A stretch of DNA of 64,000 nt, from positions 248,001 to 312,000 of the forward strand of contig NZ_JBFAZP010000007.1 in NCBI RefSeq assembly GCF_040681875.1, given 5' to 3'. The notes below the pieces were generated by a model that saw nothing but the letters and a program-made list of their open reading frames with translations, ran no database searches and was not told the origin of the DNA. Position 1 is the stretch's first letter. The number at the start of each line of letters is the position of its first letter. This document shows, one piece after another, positions 16,458 to 25,928 of the stretch. The stretch comes from Longispora sp040681875. Lineage in GTDB: Bacteria > Actinomycetota > Actinomycetes > Mycobacteriales > Micromonosporaceae. The translations under genes were made by a program, and so were the position numbers.

Positions 16458-17584
16458 GGGGTGCTCGCGTGGATGGTGGCCAGCGGGACCGTCCCCACCA
16501 GCCGGCCGTCGGCGTCCACGGCGACCGCGAGGCCCGCCGGGGACATGATGGCGCTGTCCAGGGCGCCGCGCATCGAGTCCGCGTCCAGCCGGAACACCCG
16601 ACCGACCGGCGTCACCGCCGCCCCGGACACGTCACCGGTCCCCGGCAGGTCCGCCGCCTTCGCCCAGCCCAGCGGGTGGGTGTGCGGGTCGCAGACGAGC
16701 AGCCACTCCGAGTCGTGCTGGGTGGCGAGCTGCCGGGCCCGGTCCACGGGGGTGTGTTCCGTCACAGCGGGGCCGTCGGAGGGGGTCAACGCGGCCGCGG
16801 ACACCGTGGACAGCCGGCGCAGGCCCCGGTCGGTGCCGAGGAAGTCGTCCACGTACGCGTCCTTCGGGGCGGCGAGCAGGCGCTCCGGCGTGTCGTACTG
16901 CACGAGGCCGCCGCCCGGGCGGAACACCCCCACCTTGTCGCCCAGCCGGATCGCCTCGTCGATGTCGTGCGTGACGAACACGATCGTCTTGCGCAGGTGG
17001 GTCTGGAGGGCCAGCAACTCGTCCTGCAGGGCCGCGCGGACCACCGGGTCGACGGCGCTGAACGGCTCGTCCATCAGCAGCACCGGCGGGTCGGCGGCCA
17101 GCGCCCGGGCCACCCCGACCCGCTGCTGCTGCCCGCCGGAGAGCTGGTGCGGATACCGGTTGGCGTGCTCGGCCGGCAGCCCGACCAGCTCCAACAGCTC
17201 CAGGGCCCGGGCCTTCGCCTTCTTCCGCGACCAGCCCAGCAGCAGCGGGACGGTCGCGATGTTGCGGGCGACGGTGCGGTGCGGGAACAGGCCGGCCTGC
17301 TGGATCACGTACCCGATCTGGCGGCGCAGGGTCGGCGGGTCGGAGTCCTGCACGTCCTTGCCGTCGATCAGGATCCGGCCGCCGGTCGGCTCGATCATCC
17401 GGTTGATCATGCGCAGGGTGGTGGTCTTGCCGCAGCCGGACGCACCCACCAGCACGGTGATCCTGCCGGTGTCGATATCGAGGTCGAGGTTGGACACGGC
17501 GACCGTACCGTCGGGGAAACGCTTCGTGACCTGCTCGAATCGGATCAAGACCCGCCCCCCGGGACCGTGAACAAGACGATTCAT
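16454..17584 (-). CDS. proV: Osmoprotectant ABC transporter ATPase
   Basis: About 376 residues. It has Walker A GASGCGKTT, Q loop, signature LSGGQQQRVGVARAL, Walker B LLMDEPFSAVD and the H loop THD of ABC ATPases, followed by a C-terminal extension of two degenerate CBS-like segments (about residues 250-376) that in OpuCA/ProV senses ionic strength. It is first in the operon. The start is uncertain: ATG at 17584 is given, but a TTG at 17548 just before IRFEQVTKRF would give the usual N-terminus, and the frame is also open to 17611. Confidence 0.88.
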   Translation of the reverse strand: MNRLVHGPGGRVLIRFEQVTKRFPDGTVAVSNLDLDIDTGRITVLVGASGCGKTTTLRMINRMIEPTGGRILIDGKDVQDSDPPTLRRQIGYVIQQAGLFPHRTVARNIATVPLLLGWSRKKAKARALELLELVGLPAEHANRYPHQLSGGQQQRVGVARALAADPPVLLMDEPFSAVDPVVRAALQDELLALQTHLRKTIVFVTHDIDEAIRLGDKVGVFRPGGGLVQYDTPERLLAAPKDAYVDDFLGTDRGLRRLSTVSAAALTPSDGPAVTEHTPVDRARQLATQHDSEWLLVCDPHTHPLGWAKAADLPGTGDVSGAAVTPVGRVFRLDADSMRGALDSAIMSPAGLAVAVDADGRLVGTVPLATIHASTP

Positions 17585-17709
17585 CGTATTCGGAGGGTGT
17601 GACAAGACCAAGCAGGTTCCGTATGTAGATCAGGTATGCGCGTGCGGTGTCCGGGTTTGCCGCTGTTTGGCGCCCGCAGCCGGGTCGCGCGGGTGTGTAT
17701 CGTCCGCTG

Positions 17710-19626
17710 GTGGCCGTCTACGCGCTCCTCGTCGGGATCGACGCCTACCCGGCGGCGCCGCTGCGGGGCTGCGTCGCCGACGTCCGTGCCGCCGCCGCCT
17801 TCCTCGCCCCGGCCGCCGACCCGCGGATCCTGCTCGACGCCGCCGCCACCCGGGCGGCACTGGTCGACGGCTGGCGCGGCCATCTCGCTCAGGCCGGCCC
17901 CGGTGACAGCGCCGTGTTCTGGTTCAGCGGGCACGGCCGGACCCGGCCGGTGCGCCGGGCGTACGAGCACCTCGAACCGTCGGGGGAGTCGCAGAGTCTG
18001 GTCACGGTGGACAGCGCGGACGGTACGGTGCCGGACCTGCTCGACCAGGAGCTCGGCCTGCTGATCGGGGAGGTCGCGGCGCGGGGCGCGCACGTCGTCG
18101 CGGTGCTCGACTGCTGCCACTCCGGCGGGGCGACCCGGGAGGTCACGGAGCGGGTGCGCGGGCTGCCCCGGCTAGCGGGCCCGGCGTCGCCCGAGGACCT
18201 TCTTCCGGGGGTACTGGCGCGCCCGCCCGCGCCCGACTCGCACGTCCGGCTCGCGGCGTGCGGGGAGTTGCAACTGGCCTTCGAGGACGAGGTCGACGGC
18301 GGCGGGTACCGGGGGCGGTTCAGCCACGCGCTGCTGGCGAGTCTCGGGACGCTCGGCGGGGCGTCGTACCGGGACCTGACCGCCGCCGTGGCCGCCCGGA
18401 TCGAGCGGCGCCCCGCGCCCGGCCGGCCCCGGAGCGGCCAGACCCCCGTCGTGTACCCGCCGCTGAGCCCCCTCGTCGACCAGCCCTTCCTCGGCGGGGT
18501 ACTCGCGACCGCCCCGACCCCGGCGACCCTCCGCTACTCGGCCGACGGCTGGCAGGTCGACCGGGGACTGTGCCACGGGCTGGAGCCGGCGCGCGACGGC
18601 CGGGGCGCGGAGTTCACCGTCCACGTCCCCCCGGGCACCCCGCCCACGGCCCATCCCGCCGGCCCCCACCAGGCTCCCGCCGGTTCCGCGCCCCACCCGC
18701 CGCCGACGATCCCCGGCACGGACAGCACGCAACGACGGGTGCGCGCCCACCTCGTGGAGCCCGACCGGTCGCTCGTGCGACCCCTGGGCTGGGAACCGGA
18801 GACAGGGACGCCGTATCCGGTGACCCTCCGGGGGCTGCCGCTCGCGCTGCTGCGCGTCGACGTGGGCGAGAGCCCCGAGCTCGTGGACGCCATCGGCCGC
18901 TGGGCGCCGTCCGTACGCCCCGTGGGGAGATCCGAGGCCGAGCTGAGGATCACGGGGACCGCCCACGCGTACCAGCTGACGGATCTTCGGGGTTGGGCTC
19001 TGGCCGCGCCCGGGCCCGCCGCGCACGTCGCCCGGCAGCTCGAACACTATGCCTGGTGGCGGCAGTTGCGCGCGCTGAAGAACCCGCTCGGGTCCCGGCT
19101 CGCCGGCCTCGTCGACCTGTGCGCCGCCCCGGCCCCCGGCGCGCCCGCCCGGCCCTGGACCCCGGACCGGCCGGTCCACCTCGCCTACCGGGGAGCCGGG
19201 CCCCCGCAGGTCCACCTGTCCCTGGTCAACCGGTCGGACACTCCACTGTGGTGCGTGCTGCTGGACCTGACCGACCGGTACCGCAGCCACGCCGGCCTCT
19301 TCCCCGGCGCCTGGGTCGGGCCCGCCCCGCACCGGGCCGCCGTGCTCGACGGCGAAGCGGTCGCGTTCAGCCTGCCCCCGGGGCGCGCGCTCCGGCCGGG
19401 GGCGCGCGCCACCGACTGGCTCAAGCTGATCGTCTCGGAGACGCCGCTCAACCCGGGGCCGTTCGAGCTGCCGGCACTCGCGGAGGCGGGCAGACACCCA
19501 GGAAACACCATCGGGGGGTACCTGGACCTGGGGGCGCTCGGCGGCACCCGGGACGCGGGGCCGGCCGGCGGGCGGGTCGGCGACTGGGGCACGGTGACGG
19601 TGGAGGTGCGCACGATCGTCCCGTGA
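17710..19626 (+). CDS. Caspase-fold cysteine protease (peptidase C14)
   Basis: The protein has 638 residues. The N-terminal caspase domain (about 1-250) begins VYALLVGIDAYP. It has the catalytic His in WFSGHG (His75) and the catalytic Cys in VLDCCHSGG (Cys136, second Cys). This is the bacterial metacaspase-like group, which usually cleaves after basic residues. A Pro-rich linker (about 300-350) leads to a C-terminal region ending in a beta domain (PQVHLSLVNRSDTPLWCVLLDLTD to TDWLKLIVSE), which is common in bacterial caspase proteins and may gate activity. GTG at 17710 matches the domain start; the frame is open to 17647. It converges on the CHAT protease gene, suggesting paired effectors. Confidence 0.9.
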   Translation: MAVYALLVGIDAYPAAPLRGCVADVRAAAAFLAPAADPRILLDAAATRAALVDGWRGHLAQAGPGDSAVFWFSGHGRTRPVRRAYEHLEPSGESQSLVTVDSADGTVPDLLDQELGLLIGEVAARGAHVVAVLDCCHSGGATREVTERVRGLPRLAGPASPEDLLPGVLARPPAPDSHVRLAACGELQLAFEDEVDGGGYRGRFSHALLASLGTLGGASYRDLTAAVAARIERRPAPGRPRSGQTPVVYPPLSPLVDQPFLGGVLATAPTPATLRYSADGWQVDRGLCHGLEPARDGRGAEFTVHVPPGTPPTAHPAGPHQAPAGSAPHPPPTIPGTDSTQRRVRAHLVEPDRSLVRPLGWEPETGTPYPVTLRGLPLALLRVDVGESPELVDAIGRWAPSVRPVGRSEAELRITGTAHAYQLTDLRGWALAAPGPAAHVARQLEHYAWWRQLRALKNPLGSRLAGLVDLCAAPAPGAPARPWTPDRPVHLAYRGAGPPQVHLSLVNRSDTPLWCVLLDLTDRYRSHAGLFPGAWVGPAPHRAAVLDGEAVAFSLPPGRALRPGARATDWLKLIVSETPLNPGPFELPALAEAGRHPGNTIGGYLDLGALGGTRDAGPAGGRVGDWGTVTVEVRTIVP

Positions 19627-19676
19627 GTCCGTGAGTCCGTGAGTCCGTGAGTCCGTGAGTCCGTGAGGCCGTGAGG
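19621..19676. repeat. Seven tandem 8-bp repeats over the caspase stop codon
   Basis: CCGTGAGT is repeated five times and then CCGTGAGG twice. The first unit contains the last Pro codon and TGA stop of the caspase gene. Because the unit is 8 bp, slippage changes the frame but not the stop, which lies in the first unit. On the opposite strand it is read as CACTCACGG-type repeats. No gene lies between here and 19748. Confidence 0.9.
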
Positions 19677-19747
19677 GCACGTGGTGGCCACGCTCCCGAC
19701 CGAGGGGCCACGCGTGGCGGCGGCGCCCGACCACGGTGGAACCGGGC

Positions 19748-22700
19748 TCACCGGCCCAGGTGGGTGAACCCGGCCCAGCCGATCAGCCGGTCCGTGCGCC
19801 CGACCGCGAGCGCCGGCGGCACCGCCACCCCCCGGTCCACGGCCGGGTCCGTCATCCAGATCTGTGCCCGCCGCAGCGCCTCGGCCGGCCCGACGCCCGC
19901 GCTCAGGTAGTGGTGGAACACGAACATCAACAGCGAGGTCACATCGTCGGGTACCCGCCACAGCGAGCCCACCGCCGTGCGCGCTCCGGCGACCAGGAAC
20001 GCCGTGGCCAGGGAGTACGCGTCGTCGTGACCGTGGCCGGACACGTGCGTGGCGCACCCGGCCAGCGCGACCAGGTCCAGGGCCCCGCCCGCCCCGGCCA
20101 GCGCGGCCAGCCGGTCGGCCGCCAGGGCGCCGCCGGCCAGGGTCAGCTCGGCCCGGGGACTCGCGGTGGCGTGGCAGGCCAGGTGCAGCAGGCCGGCGTC
20201 GGGATGGGCGCGCAGCCAGTCGAGGACCTCGCGGGGGGTGCCGGCGCCACCCGCCCGGCCGTCCGGGTGCCGGCCGAGGAACGTCGCACCCGGGTGGAAC
20301 GCGGCGTGCACGGCCGCCGCCTCCAGGCCCGCGCCGGGCAGGTCGCCGCCCGGGTCGCCGACGATCAGGGCCGGCGCGCCGGGGCGGCCCGGGGGTCTGC
20401 CGAGGACGTCGACGAGGAGGCGGGCCGAGGCGGCGTAGGAGATCACGGCGTCGTGCAGGGCGTAGCGGTGGCCGGTGGGGCCGGTGGCGTGCCGGGTGCG
20501 GGCCGCGTGCCAGGGGACGAGGCCGAGTTCGCCCATCGGGACCAGGGCCAGGCGGGGGACGCGCGGGAGGTCGAGGCCGCGGCAGTGCGCGAGGAGCGGA
20601 CCCATCGCCGCCTGCCAGGCCCAGTCGCAGAGGGGTTCCAGGGCGCCCTCGACCGTGGCGGGGCGGTGCGGACGGGCGGGGCCGGCGTCCCGGTCGGTGC
20701 GGGGGTCGCGGTCTTCGGGATTTCCGGACGGTGACGGCCAGGGCCGGTGTCCGCCGCCGGAAGGGTCGAATCCGCCATCGGATGGGTGGGCCGCCGGCGG
20801 GAGGTCCGGGTCGGGCGGGTAGGCCTCCGGCCGGGTGTACTCGACGTGGTAGCCGGCCTCCGCGAGCCGCGCCGCCAGGTAGCCCGCGACCTGCGGCGCC
20901 CCCGTGTACAGCCCGGGCAGCGCCACCAGGCTCGGCCGCCCCCGCGCGGGCACGACGAGCGCCGTCCCGCCCCAGTAGCTGGTCCGGGGCACGAGGTAGA
21001 CGAGCGCGTCGACGCCCCCCGACCGCAGCGCCGCCCCGATGTCGGCCGGATCGGGCGGGTCCAGCAGCCGGCCGGCCCCGGAACCGCCGGTGAGGGCCCG
21101 CAGCACCCGGTACCGCAGGTCGGTCGGCACGTCGCCCGGCTCCGGCGCGGTCCGCCGCCACTCCTCGGCCAGGTCCGCCTCACCGGCCCCGAGCAGCTGG
21201 GCCGGGATGTCGCCGGTCACGGTCGCCGAGTGCAGCACCAGCCCCCGGCACGCGTCCAGCGCGGTCACGGCCTCGGCGTACGCGCGGTCGGCCAGGCACC
21301 ACGCGGCCACCTCCAGCGCGTTGTCGACCACGGACCGGGCGGCGAGCGCGGCGTCGGCCGTACCCGTCTGCAACAGCACCCGCCAGGCGTGGCCCCGCAG
21401 CGCCCGCAGCCCGATGGTCCGGCCGCGTTCCGCGTCGCCCCGGCCGGCCCGGAGCCGGTGCGCGCGGGCCAGGTTGAGCTGGGTGCCGAACCACAGGTGG
21501 TGCCCGGGGTCGGAGAGCTGGTCGGTGGCCTCGGTGAGCCAGCGCACGGCGAGGGCGATGTCGGCGGGGTCCCGGCGCGCCTCGTACCGCATGGCGTGGC
21601 AGCTGCCCAGCCCGGCGGCGGTCCGGATCCGGTCCTCGTCGCCGGGCGGGGACAGCGCCAGGGCCTCCTCCAGCATCGTGACGGCCTGGTCGAGAGACCC
21701 CGGGTCCTGGAGCACCGCCGACGCCACGGCCAGCGCGCCGCCGCCGTTGGTGAGCATCGCGGCCCGCTCCCGGTCGGTGAGCTTGCCGGCCCGGGCGGAT
21801 CCGACGACCCGCTCGGCGGCCCGCAGGCACGCGTCGCGGTCCACCGGCCGGTCGGCGCGGAACTCGATCACGGCCCGTTCGATCTCGGCGACGCCCAGGC
21901 AGTTGGACAGCACCGGGTACGTGACGTCGTTGCGGGGCAGCGCGGCCACGCACTCGCGGAGCAGGTCGACCGCCTCGCCCAGCTCGACCGGGTCGCCCCG
22001 GTGCTGGCCGCGCACCGACAGCATCGTCGCGTAGTGTCCGCGCAACTGGAGGCGGGTGTAGTCGGTCAGCGCAGGATTGTCCTTGCGGGTGCGGAGCAGC
22101 TCGATGGCCGCGTCGATGTCCGCCCCCGACCGCAGGTACTGGTGCCGCACGCTCATCATCGAGCCCAGCAGCTCCTCCAGCGACGTGCGGCTCGGGTGCC
22201 CCGGCGGGCACAGCGCCAGCGCCTCCTGGACGAGCCGCACCGCCTCGGCCGTCCGCTCGGGGTCGCCGTGCGCCGCGTGGGTGCCGAGCACGCTGGCCAG
22301 CGCGGCGCGGACCCCGATCTGCCAGTTCGCGTCGTCGGGGCGGACCGGCAGCGCGTCGCGGAGCAGCCCGATCACGTACTCGTGGTCGTCGACCGGTTCG
22401 CCGCGCAACGCGAACTGCAGGTGCAGCGCCGCCAGGTGGTACCCGGCGGTCCGCCGCTCGTCGCCGTCGGGCAGCGCCTCGTACGCGGCCGTGAGCCGGG
22501 CCAGCTGGTCCACGCCGTCGTCCACCCGGAACAGGGCCCGCAGCCGGGGCGGCACGTCGGTGACCTCCCCGGCGGGGAACCCGGTGACCTCGGGGTCGGT
22601 GCGGGCGTCCACGTTCCAGTCCCGCCAGGCGGCGAGGGCCTCGGCCAGTACCCGGCTGTTCTCCTCGTTCCGTTCCGGCACTCCGCCGCTGACCAGCACC

Positions 22701-23338
22701 ATGCCGCGCAGGATCAGGAACACCGGCCGGACCGGTGAGTCCGCCGGCACGTCGCCGAGCAGGGCCTCGATCTCGGCGAGCAGGGGCGGGACCTGCTCGT
22801 CGGCCGCGAAGCCCCGGTGCGCGGCGAGCCGGGCGAGGGCGAGCTGCACCCGGACGTGCAGCGGGGCGGCCGGGCCGGCGCAGGCCCGTTCGAGCAGCGC
22901 CACCGCCGCGCGGGCGTCGTCGACCCGCTGGTGCACCCACGCCCGGTCGCCGAGCGCGGCGGCCCGCACGACCAGGACCTCCGCGACGTCCTGGTCGGCC
23001 GCCGCGAGGTGCCGCGCCGCCGCCTCCAGGTCCTCGGGGTCCTCCTTCCGCTGGTACCGGGTGTACAGGGCCATCCCGAGCAGCCGGTGCACCCGGGGCG
23101 TGGGCGTGCCCTGCCGGGCGGCCATGCCCCGCAGCCAGCCGAGGGCCCGGCCCAGGGCCAGCTCCGGCATGTCGGGGCGGACCCCGGGCGTGCCGGCCAG
23201 CAGCCGGTACCGCCGCCAGTACAGCTCCGCGAGTCTGTTCTCCGCGCCGGTGCGGTCGGGGCCGGACAGGTCGGCCAGCGCGCGGCCGATCGCGGCGTCG
23301 AGCCGGTCGAGGGCGGGGTTCGCGGCGGACCGGTGCAT
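19748..23338 (-). CDS. TPR-CHAT cysteine protease
   Basis: The protein has 1196 residues. The first about 800 residues are helical TPR-like repeats (many A..LG..H..R patterns), with a linker near 830-870. The C-terminal CHAT domain (about 900-1196) has the caspase-like dyad His1056 in LHLACHA and Cys1095 in ALAGCATH, and the usual VGSLWRVPDD end motif. CHAT proteases act in bacterial defence, for example downstream of type III CRISPR or gasdermins, with TPRs binding partner or substrate. ATG at 23338 is preferred over TTG at 23374. It is divergent from the GrpE-Hsp70-GTPase operon and convergent with the caspase gene. Confidence 0.9.
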   Translation of the reverse strand: MHRSAANPALDRLDAAIGRALADLSGPDRTGAENRLAELYWRRYRLLAGTPGVRPDMPELALGRALGWLRGMAARQGTPTPRVHRLLGMALYTRYQRKEDPEDLEAAARHLAAADQDVAEVLVVRAAALGDRAWVHQRVDDARAAVALLERACAGPAAPLHVRVQLALARLAAHRGFAADEQVPPLLAEIEALLGDVPADSPVRPVFLILRGMVLVSGGVPERNEENSRVLAEALAAWRDWNVDARTDPEVTGFPAGEVTDVPPRLRALFRVDDGVDQLARLTAAYEALPDGDERRTAGYHLAALHLQFALRGEPVDDHEYVIGLLRDALPVRPDDANWQIGVRAALASVLGTHAAHGDPERTAEAVRLVQEALALCPPGHPSRTSLEELLGSMMSVRHQYLRSGADIDAAIELLRTRKDNPALTDYTRLQLRGHYATMLSVRGQHRGDPVELGEAVDLLRECVAALPRNDVTYPVLSNCLGVAEIERAVIEFRADRPVDRDACLRAAERVVGSARAGKLTDRERAAMLTNGGGALAVASAVLQDPGSLDQAVTMLEEALALSPPGDEDRIRTAAGLGSCHAMRYEARRDPADIALAVRWLTEATDQLSDPGHHLWFGTQLNLARAHRLRAGRGDAERGRTIGLRALRGHAWRVLLQTGTADAALAARSVVDNALEVAAWCLADRAYAEAVTALDACRGLVLHSATVTGDIPAQLLGAGEADLAEEWRRTAPEPGDVPTDLRYRVLRALTGGSGAGRLLDPPDPADIGAALRSGGVDALVYLVPRTSYWGGTALVVPARGRPSLVALPGLYTGAPQVAGYLAARLAEAGYHVEYTRPEAYPPDPDLPPAAHPSDGGFDPSGGGHRPWPSPSGNPEDRDPRTDRDAGPARPHRPATVEGALEPLCDWAWQAAMGPLLAHCRGLDLPRVPRLALVPMGELGLVPWHAARTRHATGPTGHRYALHDAVISYAASARLLVDVLGRPPGRPGAPALIVGDPGGDLPGAGLEAAAVHAAFHPGATFLGRHPDGRAGGAGTPREVLDWLRAHPDAGLLHLACHATASPRAELTLAGGALAADRLAALAGAGGALDLVALAGCATHVSGHGHDDAYSLATAFLVAGARTAVGSLWRVPDDVTSLLMFVFHHYLSAGVGPAEALRRAQIWMTDPAVDRGVAVPPALAVGRTDRLIGWAGFTHLGR

Positions 23339-23583
23339 CCACCGAGCATGCCGAAGCGGCGCGCCCGGGGACAACCCCGGCCACCCGGTCCCCGTGAGTG
23401 AACAGGGCCGGCTCCGGCGCCTTTCCGCAGGCCACAGTGGTCGTTTCCGGTCCGCCGTGGACGGACGCCGGCCGGCTTTCCGGGGGATTCCTCCCGGGCG
23501 TGCCGAACGGGGCGATCCTTGGGTAAGTTAGCTGTCTCCGACCGCTTTCCGTGATCGCCCGGACCACGACCCCTGGAGAGAGC
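23339..23583. promoter_or_regulatory. Divergent promoter region of CHAT gene and Hsp70/GTPase operon
   Basis: This 245-bp gap should carry both promoters. It contains a local drop in GC (GGGTAAGTTAGCTGT at about 23520-23534) that could be a -10 region, but no convincing -35/-10 pair or operator is readable. A GGAGAG site at 23574-23579 serves the GTG start of the GrpE-like gene. Confidence 0.45.
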
Positions 23584-24156
23584 GTGCCTGAGCTGAACGA
23601 GTCCGCAGTGGAGCCGGCGGCCTTCGAGGAGGAGGTCGCCGAACCCGGCGCCCCGGACCCGCTCGACCTCCGCCTCGGCCGGATCGAGGCCGCCCTCGGT
23701 GACGTCGCCGCCGCCCGGGAGCGCACCATCGACCGGCTGCACGAGGAGAACCAGCGGCTCCGGGTCGGCGAGCGCCAACTGCTGCTCCGGCCCCTGGTCA
23801 CCGACCTGCACCGGCTCCGCGACGACCTGCTCCGCCAGGCCGGCGCCCTGCCCGGGGAGATCACCCGGGAGCAGGCCGCCGCGCTGCTGGCCTCCTATGT
23901 GGTGAGCGTCGAGCAGACCCTGGAGCGGTGCGGGGTGCGGGTGCTGACGGCCGCGCCGGGGGACCCGTACGACCCGTACCGGCACCGGGCCGTGGGGACC
24001 GTGCCCGCCGCCGGGCCCGAGGGGGACGGGCTGGTCGCGGAGGTGCTCGGCGACGGGTACCACGACGCGGTGGCCGACCGGGTCGTCGCGCCGGCCGCCG
24101 TGCGGGTCGCCCGCTGGACCCCGCCGGCCGGGCCCGGAGCGACCCCGCCGGCCTAG
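23584..24156 (+). CDS. GrpE-like nucleotide exchange factor
   Basis: A 190-residue protein. A predicted coiled coil at about 25-65 (RLGRIEAALGDVAAARERTI and onward) leads into a four-helix region with LRPLVTDLHRLRDDL. It ends in a small beta domain (GDPYDPYRHRAVGTV, then VAEVLGDGYH and APAAVRVARW) that follows the GrpE pattern. GrpE exchanges ADP for ATP on Hsp70, and the next gene is an Hsp70, so the pair is dedicated. The GTG start follows GGAGAG. It is shorter and more divergent than housekeeping GrpE, and no DnaJ is adjacent. Confidence 0.75.
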   Translation: MPELNESAVEPAAFEEEVAEPGAPDPLDLRLGRIEAALGDVAAARERTIDRLHEENQRLRVGERQLLLRPLVTDLHRLRDDLLRQAGALPGEITREQAAALLASYVVSVEQTLERCGVRVLTAAPGDPYDPYRHRAVGTVPAAGPEGDGLVAEVLGDGYHDAVADRVVAPAAVRVARWTPPAGPGATPPA

Positions 24157-24263
24157 CCCGACCCGATCCCGCGGGCCCGGCCCGATTCCGACGGCGGAGC
24201 CCGACCACCCCCGACAGCCGCCGACCGGCCCAGACGAGCCCCTGACCGGCAAGGAGAAGGACC

Positions 24264-25925
24264 ATGACCGACGAGACCGACGTGTACTGCGGCATCGACC
24301 TCGGCACCACGTACTCCGCCATCGCCTACGTCGACGAGACGGCGCGCCCGACCATGGTGCGCAGCCTGATGGAGAGCGAGGAGACCACCCCCTCCGTCGT
24401 GTACTTCGAGAGCGGTAGCGACGTCGTGGTCGGCCGCACCGCGAAGGAGTACGCCCGGGTCTACCCGGACCGGGTGGTCTCCCTGGTCAAGCGCTCGATG
24501 GGCCAGGAGCGGCACTGGATCGTCGACGACGTCGAGCACACCCCGGAGTCGATCTCCGCGCTGATCCTCAAGCAGCTGGTCCAGGACGCCCGCGCGCACA
24601 CCGGCCGCGAGGTCCGCAAGGTCGTCATCACCGTCCCGGCGTACTTCGGGATGCTGGAGCGCGACGCGACCCGCAAGGCCGGCGAGATCGCGGGGCTGGA
24701 CGTGATCGGCATCGTCCCCGAGCCGGTGGCCGCCGCGCTCCAGTACGAGGTGGCGACGGGTGCCGAGCGCACCGTGCTCGTCTACGACCTGGGCGGCGGC
24801 ACGTTCGACACCACGGTCATCCGGATCACCTCCGACGCGATCGAGGTGCTCTGCACGGACGGCGACCAGCAGCTCGGCGGCGCGGACTGGGACGCGCGCC
24901 TGGTCCGGTACCTGCTGGGCGAGTTCACCGCCCGGGCCGGGGTGGACGAGGACCTGGCGGAGGACGACCAGTTCATGCAGGAGCTGGTCAACACCGCCGA
25001 GAACGCGAAGAAGCGGCTGTCGCAGTCGAGGTCCGCGCCGATCCCGCTGCGGGCCGGCGGGGTGCCGGTGACCGTCGAGCTGACCCGGGAGATCTTCGAG
25101 GAGCAGACCCGGGACCTGCTGGACCGCACCATCGAGTACACGAAGCGGACGCTCGTGAAGCTCGCGGAGAAGGCCCCCGGCGTCACCGTGGACGAGGTGC
25201 TGCTGGTCGGCGGCTCGACGAAGATGCCGGCCGTCGCCGAGCGGCTGCGCGCCGAGTTCGGCTGGGAGCCCCGGCTGCACGACCCGGACCTCGCGGTGGC
25301 CAAGGGCGCGGCCCGGTTCGCGCTGAACCGCTCCGTGTGGGAGTGGGACACCACGAAGGGCGCGCCCGCCCAGACCCCCGCCCAGCGCGAGGAGCGGATC
25401 GCGGACCTGGCCCGGCGCACCGGCCTGTCGGCGGAGACCATCGCCTCCGTCGCCGGGAAGCGAATCACGAACGTGCTGCCCAAGGCGTTCGGCGTGAAGC
25501 TCGTGGACACGGCCGTGCCGCGCTGGGCGGACGACGTCGAGGCCGCCTCCTACATCAACCACATGGTGCACGCCGACGAGGCGCTGCCCCGCACCGCCCG
25601 GCTGGACTCCTCGACCATCGTGCCGAACCAGACCGAGGTCCTGATCGAGCTGTACGAGCAGGCCGGCTCCGAGGAGAGCCGCGACCTGGCCGCCAACAAG
25701 GCCGTCGACCACGGCTCCGGCCTGATCTCGGGCCTGCCGCCGATGCCCGTCGGCTCGCCGCTGGACATCGCGATGACCGTGGACGACGAGGGCCTGCTCA
25801 CGGTCACCGCCGTCGAGCCGAGCACCGGCAAGGACCTGACCATCGAGGTCCGGGTCAGCGTGCTCAGCCAGGCGGAGGTCGACCAGGCCAAGCGGACGGT
25901 CGCGGCGATCTCGGTCCGGGGCTGA
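24264..25925 (+). CDS. Lid-less Hsp70-family chaperone
   Basis: The protein has 553 residues. The nucleotide-binding domain is complete: phosphate-1 GIDLGTTYSAIAY, phosphate-2 VYDLGGGTFDTTV, adenosine motif LLVGGSTKMPAV. The protein differs from DnaK in two ways. About 50 charged residues are inserted after the ATPase (about 355-405), and the protein stops just after the beta substrate-binding domain (ending near VDQAKRTVAAISVRG), so the alpha-helical lid is missing. It therefore probably acts as a switch or scaffold rather than a general folding chaperone. A purine-rich AAGGAGAAGG precedes the ATG. It is followed after 3 bp by the next gene of the operon. Confidence 0.9.
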   Translation: MTDETDVYCGIDLGTTYSAIAYVDETARPTMVRSLMESEETTPSVVYFESGSDVVVGRTAKEYARVYPDRVVSLVKRSMGQERHWIVDDVEHTPESISALILKQLVQDARAHTGREVRKVVITVPAYFGMLERDATRKAGEIAGLDVIGIVPEPVAAALQYEVATGAERTVLVYDLGGGTFDTTVIRITSDAIEVLCTDGDQQLGGADWDARLVRYLLGEFTARAGVDEDLAEDDQFMQELVNTAENAKKRLSQSRSAPIPLRAGGVPVTVELTREIFEEQTRDLLDRTIEYTKRTLVKLAEKAPGVTVDEVLLVGGSTKMPAVAERLRAEFGWEPRLHDPDLAVAKGAARFALNRSVWEWDTTKGAPAQTPAQREERIADLARRTGLSAETIASVAGKRITNVLPKAFGVKLVDTAVPRWADDVEAASYINHMVHADEALPRTARLDSSTIVPNQTEVLIELYEQAGSEESRDLAANKAVDHGSGLISGLPPMPVGSPLDIAMTVDDEGLLTVTAVEPSTGKDLTIEVRVSVLSQAEVDQAKRTVAAISVRG

Positions 25926-25928
25926 CCC

